NCBI GenBank assembly: GCA_030035585.1
Contig: CM057464.1
Coordinates: 79,034,919 to 79,098,918 of the forward strand
DNA from: Dugong dugon
Taxonomy: Eukaryota; Chordata; Mammalia; Sirenia; Dugongidae
Reading direction: 5' to 3'
DNA: 64,000 bases
The translations under genes were made by a program, and so were the position numbers. Positions 46,220-58,667 of the stretch are shown in pieces (position 1 is the first letter of the stretch; each line of letters opens with the position of its first letter). The notes beneath the pieces were generated by a model that did no database searches, was not told the DNA's origin, and saw only the letters and a program-made list of their open reading frames with translations.

Positions 46220-46805
46220 GTTGTTGTTGTTGTTGTTAGGTGCCGCCAAGTGGGTTCTGACTCAGCGAAACATTACCCAGTCCTGTGCCATCCTCATAAT
46301 CGTTGCTATGCTTGAGCCCACTGTTGTAGCCACTATGTCAGTTCATCTCATTGAGGGTCTCCCTCTTTTTCACTGATCCTCTACTTTACCAAGCATGATG
46401 TCTTTCCCCAGGGACCTGTCTCTCCTGATAACATGTCCAAAGTATGTGAGATGTAGTCTTGCCATCCTCACTTCCAAGGAGTATTCTGGCTGTACTGCTT
46501 TCAAGACAGATTTGTTCATTCTTCTACCAGTCCATGGTATATTCCATATTCTTTGCCATTACCATAATTCAAAGGCATTGATTCTTCTTTGGTCTTCCTT
46601 ATTCATTGTCCAGCTTTCATATGCATATGAGGTGATTGAAAACACTATGACTTGGGTTAGGCATACCCTAGTCCCCAAAGTGATATCTTTGCTTTTTCAC
46701 ACTTTAAAGAGGTCTTTCACAGCAGATTTGCCCAGAGCATTACATCGTTCGATTTTTTTGACTGCTGCTTCCATGCTGTTTACTGTGGATTCAAGTAAAA
46801 TAAAA
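46220..46805 (-). mobile_element. RTE LINE 3' end, inverted, with TSD
   Basis: Starts with (GTT)n, the complement of the (AAC)n tail, then the reverse complement of the RTE 3' end. The flanks are 'cactggtat' (46211-46219) and 'cactagtat' (46806-46814), a one-mismatch TSD marking the 5' truncation point. Confidence 0.9.
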
Positions 46806-47317
46806 CACTAGTATAGATGGACAAATTGGAGCTGGCAGGGAAATCCATGAAACCAAGCACAAGTGGTTATCAAAATAGGATAACCTCATGGAGTGGTTTC
46901 TCAAAATTGCTACCTCTGGGGAAATGGTTACCTTTGTGCAGCTAATACCTCTGAGATCTACAGTCAAGCAGCCAGTAGTAGATCTGGGGCTGCTATTGGT
47001 AAGCAGGACCAGCAGGTGGCAAGAGAGGCAAGATACAGAATGGCAAAGAGGAAGGACAAGCTAGGACTCATGGTATCTCTGCAGCTGTCACCCAGCCTGG
47101 CAGCAATGACCTGTAGAAGGAAGCATAATAGCTTCAGTTCATTCACCTTTGAAATCTCATACAAATTCCTCTTTCGGCCATTTTTACCCTGGAACCATAT
47201 AGGTGAGGGGGCTCTGGGAAACAGTTGCTAGCTTTAGCCAAGAAATGGGGTAAACAAATTGTAATGCTTCTGCAAAGTCTATATTTGGTGATTAGAACCA
47301 GCAATAAAGACAAATTT
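46806..47317. other. Intergenic, nothing recognised
   Basis: A 112-codon frame (46893-47231) lacks any recognisable domain and overlaps an antisense frame of similar size, so it is probably chance. Confidence 0.4.
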
Positions 47318-47508
47318 GGGGGTGCAAGGTTAAGCGCTCTGCTAACCAAAAAAGGCTCATGGTTGGAATCCACCCAGTGGCTCTGCAGAAGAAAAGACCT
47401 GGTGATCAGCTCCCTTGGATTATAGCCTAGGAAACGCTATGAGGCAGTTCTACCCTGTCACATGGGGTCGCTTTGAGTCGGAATTGACTGAACGGCACCT
47501 AACAGCAA
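47318..47508 (+). repeat. AfroSINE with RTE-type tail
   Basis: Diverged head ('gtgcaaggttaagcgctctg'), middle 'cctggtgatcagctccct' and tail 'ggcacctaacagcaacac'. Confidence 0.85.
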
Positions 47509-47689
47509 CACCTGTTGACTATACTGGGAAAACATTCCCTTTCCTGATTATTATAAATGAAAATCAATTTCCTCAAACTTGTAAATCCCATACGTCTTTC
47601 TGGTACTCCTGGTACATAAATTAATAATAAGCACTGACTGCTTCTAAATTGACAACGAGCCTAATGAAGGAACTTAATGAAGGAAAACA

Positions 47690-47884
47690 CCAAAACCAAA
47701 TTCACTGTCGTCAAGTCGATTCAAACTCATAGCAACTCGATAGAACAAAGTAGAACAGCCCCATAGGGTTTCCAAGGCTGTAATCTTTACGGAAGCAGGC
47801 TGTGCCATCTTTCTCCCATGGAGCGGCTGGTTGGGTTCAAATCGCCGACCGCTGGGTCAGCAGCTGAGCACCACCAGGACTCCT
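47690..47884 (-). repeat. AfroSINE, inverted
   Basis: Near-complete. In plus order: 'accaaattcactgtcgtcaa', 'ccatagggtttccaaggctg' and 'tcagcagctgagcaccacca'. Confidence 0.9.
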
Positions 47885-48206
47885 TTATGGAAGAAAGTAG
47901 TTCCAAATTCCAGGCTCACCTCCCTTGGTTTCTTTCCCTCTTCTCCCGGATCTTGGCCCACAAATTCTTACTGCCTTAGTCGTTCTCCAATGCCTTCAAA
48001 GTGATGATTTTTATGCCCCTCTCAACTACAGCTTTTAAAATTGTTTTCAGTGGGAAGGTTTGACCAAAATGACCTAGTCCATCAGTACCTGAAGTAAAAC
48101 TCCTATGATCACTTTTTAAATTTTTTTCCTATGTGCCAGAAGTGGAAATATTATTGCAATTTCCAAACACCAAGATTTCAGTAAACACAACATGTTAATC
48201 AACAGT
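47885..48206. other. Intergenic, nothing recognised
   Basis: No feature seen. Confidence 0.4.
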
Positions 48207-48217
48207 TGTTCAAAGTT

Positions 48218-48431
48218 AAAAAAAAAAAAACCAGTTGCTCTTGAGTCCACTCTGACTCACGGCAACCCCAATTGTGTCTGAGTAGAACTGTGCTCCAGAG
48301 GGTTTCCAGTGATTGACTTTTCAGAAGTAGATCACCAGGCCTTTCTCCCAAGGTGCCTCTGGGTAGACTCAAACCTCCAAGTTTTCAGTTAGCAGCCGAG
48401 GGTGTTAACCGTTTACACCACCCAGGGACTC
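48218..48431 (-). repeat. AfroSINE (old subtype), inverted, 11-bp TSD
   Basis: From an A-run to 'acaccacccagggact'. It is flanked by 'tgttcaaagtt' at 48207-48217 and 48432-48442. Same subtype as 2956-3174. Confidence 0.92.
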
Positions 48432-48494
48432 TGTTCAAAGTTGGTGTCTCCCAAAAAATGATGAAAACAAGGACAAAGGCAACACAAACATTCA

Positions 48495-48752
48495 GTTCAT
48501 AGACATTTATTGGTAGCCGGCATTCGTTGAGTGTCTGCTCTGTGCCAGGCTCTGCATCAGGTGCTATTAATGCATCATCTCATTTAATCCTCTTAACCAG
48601 CATCCCCACCTGCCATTATTTCTCATCAGTCTTACTTTACAGATTAAGAACTGCAGCTCAGAGACATGAAATATTTTGTTCTGGTTTACATAGCCAATGA
48701 GTGGCAGAACTTAACTCAAGCCCACCTGTTTCCTATGATCAACGTGGGTAGT
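48495..48752 (-). repeat. MIR core-SINE
   Basis: Nearly full length: 'cattcgttgagtgtctgctc', 'catctcatttaatcctctta', 'actttacagattaagaactg' and 'tagccaatgagtggcagaac', as in inverted MIR. Confidence 0.85.
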
Positions 48753-49342
48753 ACTCTTCACATTTTACCAGGCTCTGCAAGGCACTGTATTGAATCAAAA
48801 AAGCAATCAGAGCATTAAACAAACAAACAAAAAAAAAAAAACTGCCAGTGGTATTATTTAGTTTACTTTCTGTTCCAATTTTGCCAATATGTGGAAGATA
48901 TCATGATTTTTGCAGGTAAAGGAGACACATCCTGAAGAATAAAAGCACCTCAAGATAGAATTATTATTTGCAATTCCCTTTCCATTTCACCACATATGAT
49001 ATTTGCATATTCATATTAAAGGGCAAAATTCTGAAGGTATAATAGAAGGAAATGGAGGCGTCACATATTGCACCCATTTGTTGCTCAAATCTGTTTCTAG
49101 ATGTTGCATCTACACTGTATTTGTAGGGCCCAACTGGGTTCCCATTTGTTCCACCCATTCTCCATACAATGAGGCTGCTTGTTCCCCAGCTGCAAACTCA
49201 ATCTTTCCTCCATATTCCAGGATGACCAATTACTATATTTAAGCATTTCCAGCTCTATTTTCTATGAATTAATGTCAAATCCTCTTAGATACTTGTCTGC
49301 TGGTATGGAAGTCTTTCTGCCAAGGCCACAGTTTCTGAATTA
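48753..49342. other. Intergenic, nothing recognised
   Basis: No credible gene; a short AAAC/A-run lies near 48820-48840. Confidence 0.4.
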
Positions 49343-49498
49343 CAGTGAAACCTGTGAGAGCCAGAACTCAATGGGACTGCCTTCTTTTTCTGGGTTTTAG
49401 CACCTTTCTATTGTTCTCTATTAGTGGAAAATATTTGCATTTTCCTTCTCTGACAGGTTTCTGCCTTACACAGGTTCCAACTTTTGCAGGTTTAACTG
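49343..49498 (-). mobile_element. TA-flanked MITE (pogo/Tigger-like), copy 2
   Basis: 156 bp. Starts CAGTGAAACCTGTGAGAGCC and ends TGCAGGTTTAACTG, with TA on both sides (49341-49342 and 49499-49500). The reverse complement aligns with the copy at 26855-27033, including the block around 'ggcagaaacctgtcagagaa'. No ORF. Confidence 0.7.
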
Positions 49499-49621
49499 TA
49501 TTTTTGGCCACCTCTCTGACACAGTCTTTCTTTCTTAGGGCATTTGATCTCAATAGTCCCCCACCAGGACTAGATTCATGCCCCTGAACCTCAGTGATAA
49601 GTGAGTATCTACCCTGATGCC

Positions 49622-49822
49622 AAAGGAGCCCTGGTGGTACAGTGGTTAAGCACTGAGCTGCTAAATGAAAAGGTCGGCGGTTTGAACCCATCAGCAGCTC
49701 CGCGAGAGAAAGATGTGGCAGACAGTCTGCTTCTGTAAAGATTACAGCCTTGGAAACCCTCTGGGGCAGTTCTACTCTGTCCTATAAGGTCTCTACGAGC
49801 CAGAATCTCGAAGGCAATGGGT
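49622..49822 (+). repeat. AfroSINE
   Basis: 'ggagccctggtggtacagtg', 'cgcgagagaaagatgtggca' and 'tctactctgtcctataaggt', with a degraded tail. Confidence 0.9.
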
Positions 49823-50257
49823 ACCATGATATCAAATGTCTGTCTGCTTGGACATCTTTGTATTACCCACCCTGGAATCCCTGTTGCTGTTTTTACCCTA
49901 TTAACTACATGCACTCCTCTCCCCTCAACACTACTGCCCCTACAGAGTAGTCAATTCTTACTTATGTTTACTCTCCACTGAGGTAAGTGAGCTACCCACT
50001 GGGCTGTGTGTATCTTTCTCTATGCTGCTGAATGAAGCTGCTGCTTTACAAAGCTGTGTGTAGAATGTTTTATCTTCCAGATGAATGTATTGAACAATGA
50101 GCATTGCTAGAAAAACAAAGCTTCGTTTAAAATATTCTTTAACTTCTTACTACTGTTAATGCTACAGGTTACAGCGTACCAAAAAAATAGTAACAACAAC
50201 AACAAACTCAAAACTTAATCACCATTCTCATGGAATTTACAATCTAGACTAAGAAGA
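49823..50257. other. Intergenic, nothing recognised
   Basis: No feature seen. Confidence 0.4.
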
Positions 50258-50413
50258 AAGTGCTGGTGATCTACTTCCAAAAATCAGCAAATGAAGATGT
50301 GATCCGCAACTGATCATGGGATGGTGCAGGACCAGGCATTGTTTTGTTCTGTTGTGCATGGGGTCACCATAAATTAGGGGTTCTGACACATAGAACCTAA
50401 CAACAACAACAAG
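50258..50413 (+). repeat. SINE/RTE 3' end with (AAC) tail
   Basis: 'gctggtgatctacttccaaa' (old AfroSINE middle), then 'ggatggtgcaggaccaggca' and 'ttctgttgtgcatggggtca', which are RTE 3' wording, ending 'cctaacaacaacaac'. It shows the SINE-RTE relationship directly. Confidence 0.75.
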
Positions 50414-51652
50414 AGAGATAAATACCTAAGAAGGCAATACAGGGCAGAATGGAAAAATGACTTAGAAGAACAGATGAGCACTATGGGAGTAAAGAGAAGG
50501 AAAACATTTCTTCTAAAAGGAAGGATCAGATATAACTTATTGAAAGAGAAAGAATTTTTGTAATTGGCAATACCAGAAGAAAGTCCCTTCCTCTTTGGAG
50601 AGAAAGTGGGCCCAATAGGGAGAGGTGTAGGAAACAAGAAGCAGAGTGAATAAACCAGAAACAGAGAGGGGAAAAAAAGGAGGGAATGAGAGGGAGTGGG
50701 AAGTGGAGAGAGAGAGATCTCCTAATGATATTTGAGTTCCTGGTTCCAGACACCTCTGATGCTGGTTGTAGAGCTGATCTTAACAGGGTTTGTTTACATG
50801 AGCCAACAGATTTCCTTTTTTTGCCTAAGGTAGTTCCCTAAACTGGGTTATTTATATTTGCTACAAAAGAGTCATGATTAATCTTATTACACAATTGCTT
50901 TTTGGAAATTTACCTGGCTAATCTTAATCTTAGTTAAAATATTATATTTTAATTTAAAAAAATTTAAATCAGTCACTTTAAAGTGAATTTTGGATACTTC
51001 TTCCTTGTTAATCCTTCTAGCCTTTCTATGAGGATAGTTATTCCATGATTTGGAAAACGAGAAATAATAATATAAAAAAGGATTCTTAGGACCATATAAT
51101 ATACAATTATCTTAAAACCAAACACACTTGTTCTTCAAGTACACAGTGGTTAAAAAAATTAGAGAGCTAGCCTAGAATTTTGAAGATAGTGCCATACCTT
51201 TTATACCTAAAAGAAAATTCCATCACTCAAAAAATAAAGTTAGTTGATTTTTAAAGCAAAATTCTAGAGGGTAGGCTTAGCTGGACAACTTCAAAAAAAA
51301 ACAGGTGATTTTCCTATTTGTGGGAATAACGGTGACTAGGGGACAAGAGTGGAATATTGGCTCACTTACCCTAAACCCAGTGTTTTGATGGTAGAATGAG
51401 AGCCCTCAGCTGCTGCAGGCTATTCATTTATTCAACAAACATTAATTGTTCCTTTTTGATGTGCAAAGCACTTTCAGGGACCAGACCAGTGGACTGTGCA
51501 CATGGAAACAAGTGTAAACTTCCCATTGGTACTAATAAAATTTGAAAATCTGGAGGCTGGCAAGTAGATCTATACTCTTTTCTACATGTTTCACTTACAT
51601 ACTGTAGCACAGAAAAACCACCCCAAAATTTAGTGGCTTAAGACAACAATCA
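50414..51652. other. Intergenic; MLT1-like scrap at 51600-51650
   Basis: A purine-rich stretch lies at 50550-50725. Positions 51600-51650 ('aatttagtggcttaagacaa') are the start of an inverted MLT1-like LTR cut off by the L1 insertion. Confidence 0.4.
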
Positions 51653-53014
51653 GGGGGTGGGGCTAAGATAGTGCAGCAGTCAGATGCTTCCTGTGGTCCC
51701 TCTTACAACAAAGACCCAAAAAAGCAAGTGAATCAATTATATATCTAGGAGCCTGAACATCAAAGGCAAAATTGAGGAATCAGACTGAGTGGCAGGGGGA
51801 GGGAGAGATGGTTTGGAAGCAGCGAGGAGTTGCCAGATCTGACCCAGTGGGAGCTGGTGCCCTTCAGGCCGGATCAGCTCACGTGCGCGGTGAGGCAAGC
51901 AGTGGTGCTCAGGAGGCATTTTCCACATTGGAAGAGACCCAGTGGCAAAGAGTCTACTCAGGCATCTAGAACCAGTGAAAACTAGCCCTCAATAAAAAAT
52001 TTACCTCAGCAAAAGGTAAATACGTGTGTCTGGCCTACCACGTGAATCAAAAACACCCCACTTTGGGAAAAACCTCTCTCCCATTTACCTCTCCCTTCCC
52101 TGGTATGCACTGGGTCCGGGACAGCCTTAGCGATTGCCGAGTACCCTGGGCTGGATGTGGGACCCGTCATGCGCCCTGAGCCATTCTCCCAGCCTTGGAG
52201 AGGGAACAAATTAACAAATGGGGAAAAATAATCTGCCAACCCCCCTAAGCCAGGAACTTAGGGTAGGCACAGCTCCTTTGCTTAGGCACAGGCATAAGGG
52301 GTCCATGGACTCTGAGTGCCCTTCACCCGTGCGTAGAGTTGCATGCGCCCATTTCAACAGCACTGGCCCTCATTACCACAGTACAACAGGGTATATACCT
52401 GAAGTCTAACTTTAACTCTTTCAGCTGTGAAGTGGCAGGTTCATGACATTTGATGCTGCTCTGCCCATTAAGCAGGGGCCTGAGAACTGGTGGCTCCAAT
52501 CACACCACGTAGCCACCTGCAACAACAGTCCAAGAATAAGCGGTGCCCCCCCAGTCCTTACAACGAACAGCACTGGGTGCTCATAGTCTGGCTGCAAAAC
52601 CCACCCACCTATGTGCTCTAGGGAACAGGGAGACACTTTCCTCCCAGATACTCAGGGGCAGCCATCAGCCCCCAGCCTTGCTCAGTGTGTGACCCCTACT
52701 GCAGCCAGGTACCTGTGCCTGTACCAATCACCCACGCCAGTCTAGTACTGTAGGTGACAGCCTGCACCACACGATTGTTGACCAACTACCTGGATATCTG
52801 AGCTGAATCTATGCAAAAAAACTAAATGGAATCCTGTGCTCACATACTTAGTAATAGATCTAGCCACCTGGTGACAGGACGTTAGAGCTTCAAAGGCTCC
52901 AATAATCAAACTAGCTCACACGACCAGCCAATTTGGGTATATCAAAACAAAACAAAAAAACCAAGAAGCTAGGACAAAGTAAGCAAACATAAAATAAATA
53001 AACATAATAACTTA

Positions 53015-54056
53015 TTGATGACTCGGAGACAACTGTCAATACGAAATCACATGAAGAGGCAGACCATGATGGCTTCAGCAAGCTCTCAAAATAGAGAACT
53101 AAGAAATTTTCTGGAGGAAGGGAATTTCCTGGAATTACCAGAGGCAGAATACAAAAGATTAATATACAGAACTCTTCAAGAGACCAGGAAGGAGATGAGG
53201 CAAAACATAGACCAAGCTAAGGAACATAAAGACAAAGCAATAGAGGATCTTAAGAAGGTTATTCAAGAGCATAATGACAAATTTAATAGGCTGCAAGAAT
53301 CCATAGAGAGACAGCAATCAGAAATCCAGAAGATTAACAATAAAATTTCAGAATTAGACAACTCAATACAAAGTCATAGGAGAAGAACTGAGGCAACAGA
53401 AGTCAGAATGAGTGACACTGAAGATAAAGTACTTCACACCAACTTATTTCAGGAAAAACCACATAAAAGAATTTTAAAAAATGAAGAAACTCTAAGAATT
53501 ATGTGGGACCCTATCAAGAGGAATAACCTACGAGTGACTGGAGTACCAGAACAGGGGAGGCTAACAAAAAATACAGAGAGAATTGTTGAAGATTTATTGG
53601 CAGAAGACTTCCCTGATATCATGGAAGATGAGACGATAACTATCCAAGATGCTCACTGAGCCCCACATAAGGCAGATCCCAAAAGAAAGTCACCAAGGCA
53701 TATTATAATCAAGCTTGCCAAAACCAAAGACAGAGAGAATTTTAAGAGTGGCCAGGGATAAACAAAAAGTCGTGTACAAAAGAGAATCAGTAAGAACAAG
53801 CTCAGACTACTCAGCAGAAACCATGCAGGCAAGAAGGCAATGGGATGACATATATAAAGACTTGAAGGAAAAAAATTGCCAGCCAAGAATTACATATCCA
53901 GCAAAACTGTCTCTCAAATATGATGGCGAAATAAGGGCATTTCCAGATAAACAGAAGTTTAGGGAATTTGCAAAAACCAAACCAAAATTACAAGAAATGC
54001 TAAAGGGAGTCCTCTGGTTAGAAAATCAATCACATCAGATAACAACCCAAGACTAG
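53015..54056 (+). pseudogene. L1 ORF1 remnant, frameshifted
   Basis: The first part (53015-53659, 214 codons) has a charged heptad-rich coiled-coil region (about residues 60-130, e.g. 'ELDNSIQSHRRRTEATEVRM') and the start of the RNA-recognition domain ('IMWDPIKRNNLRVTGVPEQG'). After a stop at 53657-53659 the homology resumes in another frame at 53715-54056 (C-terminal domain, 'SLKYDGEIRAFPDKQKFREF'). ORF1 protein is the RNA-binding trimer of L1. Confidence 0.9.
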
Positions 54057-54189
54057 AATGCAGGACAGAGCAATCAGATATCAACCCAGATAGGAAAGTC
54101 ACAGACACAAAAAAAATCAAAGCTAAAACACTGAAAATAGGGAAATAAAGATGTCAATATGTAAAAGACAATATTAAAACAAAAAAGAG

Positions 54190-56890
54190 GCACTAAATAA
54201 TGCAGTCAAACATTAACAAAACTAATAAACCATTGGCCAAATTGACAAAAGAAAAACAGGAGAGGAAGCAAATAACCTGAATTAGACATGAGATGGGCCA
54301 TATCACAACAGACCCAAATGAAATTAAAAGAATCCTAACAGAATACTATGAAAAATTGTACTCCAACAAATTTGAAAACCTAGACGAAATGGACAAATTT
54401 CTAGAAACACACTACCTACCTAAACTAACACAAACAGAGGTAGAACAACTAAATAAACCTATAACAAGAGATTGAAAAGGTAGTTAAAAAACTCCCAACA
54501 AAAAAAAGCCCTGGCCTGGATGGCTTCACTGGAGAATTCTACCAAACTTTCAGAGAAGAGTTAACACCACTACTACTAAAGGTATTTCAGAGCATAGAAA
54601 AAGATGGAATATTCCCAAACTCATTCTACGAAGCCAGCATAATCCTGATACCAAAACCAGGTAAAGTCACCACAAAAAAAGAAAATTACAGACCAATATC
54701 CTCATGAACATAGATGTAAAAATCCTCAACAAAATTCTAGCCAATAGAATTCAACAACATATCAAAGAAATAATTCACTATGACCAAGTGGGACTCACAC
54801 CAGGTAGGTAGGGACGGTTCAACATTAGGAAAACAATCAATGTGATCCATCACATAAATAAAACAGAAGATAAGAACCACATGATCTTATCAATTAATGC
54901 AGAAAAGGCATTTGACAAAGTCTAACACCATTCATGATAAAAACTCTCAGCAAAATAGGAATAGAAGGGAAATTCTTCAACATAATAAAGAGCATTTATA
55001 CAAAACCAACAGCCAACATCATCCTAAATGGAGAGAGTCTGAAAGCATTCTCCTTGAGAACAGGAACCAGACAAGAATGCCCTTTATCACCACTCTTAGT
55101 CAACATTGTGCTTGAGGTCCTGTCTAGAAAAACAAATAAAGGGCATCCAAATTGGTAAGGAAGAAGTACCTATATTTTCAGATGATATGATCTTATACAC
55201 AGAAAACCCCAAAGAATCCACAAGAAAACTACTGGAACTAATAGAAGATTTCAGCAAAGTATCAGGATACAAGATAAACATACAAAAATCCATTGGATTC
55301 CTCTACACCAACAAAGAGAACTTTCAAGAGGAAATCACCAAATCAATACCATTTACAATAGCCCCCAAGAAGATAAAATACTTAGGAATAAATCTAACCA
55401 GAGACGTAAAAGACCTATACAAAGAAAACTATAAGACGCTACTGCAAGAAACCAAAAGAGACCTACATAAGTGGAAAAACATACGTTGCTCATGGATAGG
55501 ATGACTCAACATTGTGAAGATGTCAATTTTACCCAAAGCGATCTACAGACACAATGCAATCCCGATCCAAATTCAACAGGCATTTTTTAATGAGATGGAG
55601 AAACAAATCACCAACTTTCAGAGGTCCTGGATAAGTAAAGCATTATTGAAGAGAATAACAAAGTGGGAGGTCTCACACTACCTGATTTTAGAACTTAATA
55701 CTGCCATGGTAGTCAAAACACCCTGGTACTGGCAAAACAACAGATACATAGACCAATGGAACAGGACTGAGAATCCAGACATAAATTCATCCACCTATGA
55801 GCAGCTGATATCTGAAAAAGGTCCAAAGTCCATTAAACGGTGAAAAGACAGTCTCTTTAACAAATGATGCTGGCATAACTGATATCCATCTGCAAAAAAA
55901 AACGAAACAAGACCCATACCTCACATGATGCACAAAAACTAACTCAAAATAGATCAAAGACCTAAGTATAAAATCTAAAATGATAAAGATCATGGAAGAA
56001 AAAATAGGGACAACGCTAGGGGTCCTAATACATGGCATAAACAGAATACAAAACATTACTAACAATGCATGAACACCGGAAGAGAAACTACATAACTGGG
56101 AGCTCCTAAAAATCAAACACTTATGCTCATCAAAAGATTTCACCAAAGGAGTAAAAAGACAACCTACAGACTGCAAAAAAATTTTTGGCTACGACATATC
56201 CAGTCAGGGTCTAATCTCTCAAACCTACAAGATACTGCAAAACTTCCACAACAGAAAGACAAATAACCCAGTTAAAAAATGGGCAAAGGATATGAACAGG
56301 CACTTCACCAAAGAAGACATTCTGGCAGCTAATAGACACGTGAGGAAATGCTCACGGTCATTAGCCATTAGAAAAATGCAAATCAAAACTACAATGAGAT
56401 ACCATCTCACCCCAACAAGGCTAGCAATAATCCAAAAAACACAAAATAATAAATGTTGAAGAGGTAGTGGAGAGACTGGAACACTTACACACTGCTGGCA
56501 GGAATGTAAAACGGTACAACCGCTTTGGAAATTGATTTGGCGCCTCCTTAAAAAGCTAGAAATAGAAGTACCATATGATCCAACAATCCCAGTCCTTGGA
56601 ACATATCCTAGCGAAATAAGAGCCATCACACAAACGGATATATGCACACCCATGTTCACTGCAGCACTGTTTACAAGAGCAAAAAGATGGAAACAACCTA
56701 GGTGCCCATCAATGGACGAATGGATAAATTACTATATTCACTCAATGGAATAGTACGCAATGATAAAGGACAATGATGAATCTGAGAAACATCTCATAAC
56801 GTGGATGAATCTGGAAGGCATTATGCTGAGTGAAATTAGTTGCAAAAGGATAAATATTATATGAGACCACTATTATAAGAACTCAAGTAA
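54190..56890 (+). pseudogene. L1 ORF2 remnant without endonuclease domain
   Basis: Begins at the linker equivalent to about residue 400 of ORF2 ('INKTNKPLAKL', then 'ITTDPNEIKRILTEYYEKLY'), only about 130 bp after ORF1 ends. The reverse-transcriptase region is readable in several frames: '[20 protein letters not shown]', the catalytic box FSDD (55175-55186; FADD in most L1s), and '[14 protein letters not shown]'. The C-terminal part ends 'CTPMFTAALFTRAKRWKQPR'. Multiple stops and frameshifts. The apurinic-like endonuclease domain is absent. Confidence 0.88.
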
Positions 56891-57851
56891 AGGTTTAAAC
56901 ACAGATGAAAACATTCTTTGATGATTATGAGGGTGTGGAAGGAAAGGGGAATTCACTAACTAGAAAGTAGACAAGAATTATCTCAGGTGAAGGGAAGGAC
57001 AACACACAATACAGGGGAAGTCAGCACCACTGGACTAAATCAAAGGGACAGTGTAGCTGGGGCGGGGGTCTGGGGACCATGGTTTCAGATCAATTGGCAT
57101 AACAAAGTTTATTAAGAAAATGTTTTGCATCCCACTTTGGCGAGTGGCGTCTGGGGTCTTAAAAGCTTGAGAGCGGTCATCCAAGATGCATCAATTGGTC
57201 CCAATGCACCCAGAGAAAAGAAGAATGAAGAACACCAAAGACACAGGAAAGTATTAGCCCAAGAGACAAAAGGGGCGACATAAACCAGAGACTCCATCAG
57301 CCTGAGACCAGAAGAACTAGACAGTACCCAGCCCCCACCAATGGCTGCCCTGACAGGGATCACAACAGAGTCCCTGATGGAGCAGGAGAAAAGTGGGATA
57401 CAGAACTTAAATTCTAGTAAAAAGATCAGATTTAATGGTCTGAGACTGGAGAAACCCCAGAAGATATGGCCTCTGGACTCTCTGTTAACCCATAACTAAA
57501 ACCATTCCCAAAGCCAACTCTTTAGACAAAGAATAGACTGGACTATAAGACATAAAATGATACTTGTGAAAAGTATGCTTCTTAGTTCAAGTAGATGCAG
57601 AAGATAAAATGGGCAGCTCCTGCCCGGAGGCGAGATGAGAAGGCAGAAAGGGATAGGAGCTGGTTGAATAGACATGGGAAACTCGAGGTGGAAAGGAGGA
57701 ATGTATGGTTACATTATAGGGATAGCAACTAGGGTCACATAACAGTGTACATGTAAATTTTTGTATGAGAAACTAACTTGAGCTGTAAACTTTCACCTAA
57801 AACACAATAAAACAAAAATAATAAATAAATATAAAAATTAAAAAAAAAAAG

Positions 57852-58560
57852 AAATAGTGAAGTGGAAGACAAGTTAGAAGAAATTACTCATAGCACAAGT
57901 CAGAGAAACAGAAAATATGAAAAACAAAGACAATGGGAGAACATAGAGAAGACAGTGATAAAGTCTAATATATGTTTAACTGGAGCAGCCCCCCACCCCA
58001 AAAAAGAGGATAGTATTAGAAAAAGGCTATATTGGAATTGAAAATTTCTGATAATTTTCTATTATGGATGAAAGACACCAATTCACAGACTCAGGAAGTC
58101 CAACAACCACAAGTAATTTAAATTAAAAGAAAGCAACTATTAGGCATGTCATAATGAAACTGCAAAAAAAAAAAGAAAGAGAAAGACTGAAAGACATCCA
58201 GTAAAATATCCCAAGATTATCTTCAAAGGGACTACATTTAGACTGACAACTGTATTCTCAATATCAACAAAAGAATTCAGAACACAGGGAAATATCTCTA
58301 ATGTACTGAAAACAATACAAGCCTAGAAGTCTACATCCAGAAAAAAAAAAATTCTTTCAAAAATGAAAGTAAATAAAGACAGTTTTCAGACAAAACAAAA
58401 ACTGAGAAAGTTTTTCAAGAGTAGATTTATACATATGGAAATTCTAAAGGCTGTACTTCACTCAGAAAAAAAGAAAAGATGAAAAAGCTGAATTTGAAGA
58501 AATAAGTGCAAAAAAAATGGCTGGCATATGGGGAATTCTAAATAAACATTTACTGCATAA
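57852..58560 (+). mobile_element. Old L1 (L1M-like) ORF1-region fragment
   Basis: Wording such as 'accaattcacagactcagga', 'ggcatgtcataatgaaactg' and 'tttcaaaaatgaaagtaaat' matches the ORF1 3' region of old L1M elements. It directly follows the younger L1's poly-A. Confidence 0.65.
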
Positions 58561-58667
58561 AATAATACTTTGGAGATTTTAATAAACATAGAATTAAAAC
58601 ACACTATAACAATAGCATATATATTAGGAGAGGGTAAATGAAGTTTTAAGCTGGACTATATGGAGAA

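Larger units (their letters stand above)
51653..57851 (+). mobile_element. L1 retrotransposon, near full length, inactive
   Basis: The 5'UTR begins at about 51653 ('gggtggggctaagatagtg'). ORF1 remnants lie at 53015-54056, ORF2 remnants at about 54190-56890 and the 3'UTR to an A-rich tail at about 57840. The order is complete, but ORF1 carries a stop plus frameshift and ORF2 lacks its N-terminal part. The 6.2-kb length is close to a typical L1 less the deleted piece. Confidence 0.92.

Noticed and set aside
46220..46238. Short tandem (GTT)n as an independent microsatellite
   Set aside because: It is the inverted (AAC)n tail of the RTE element that follows.
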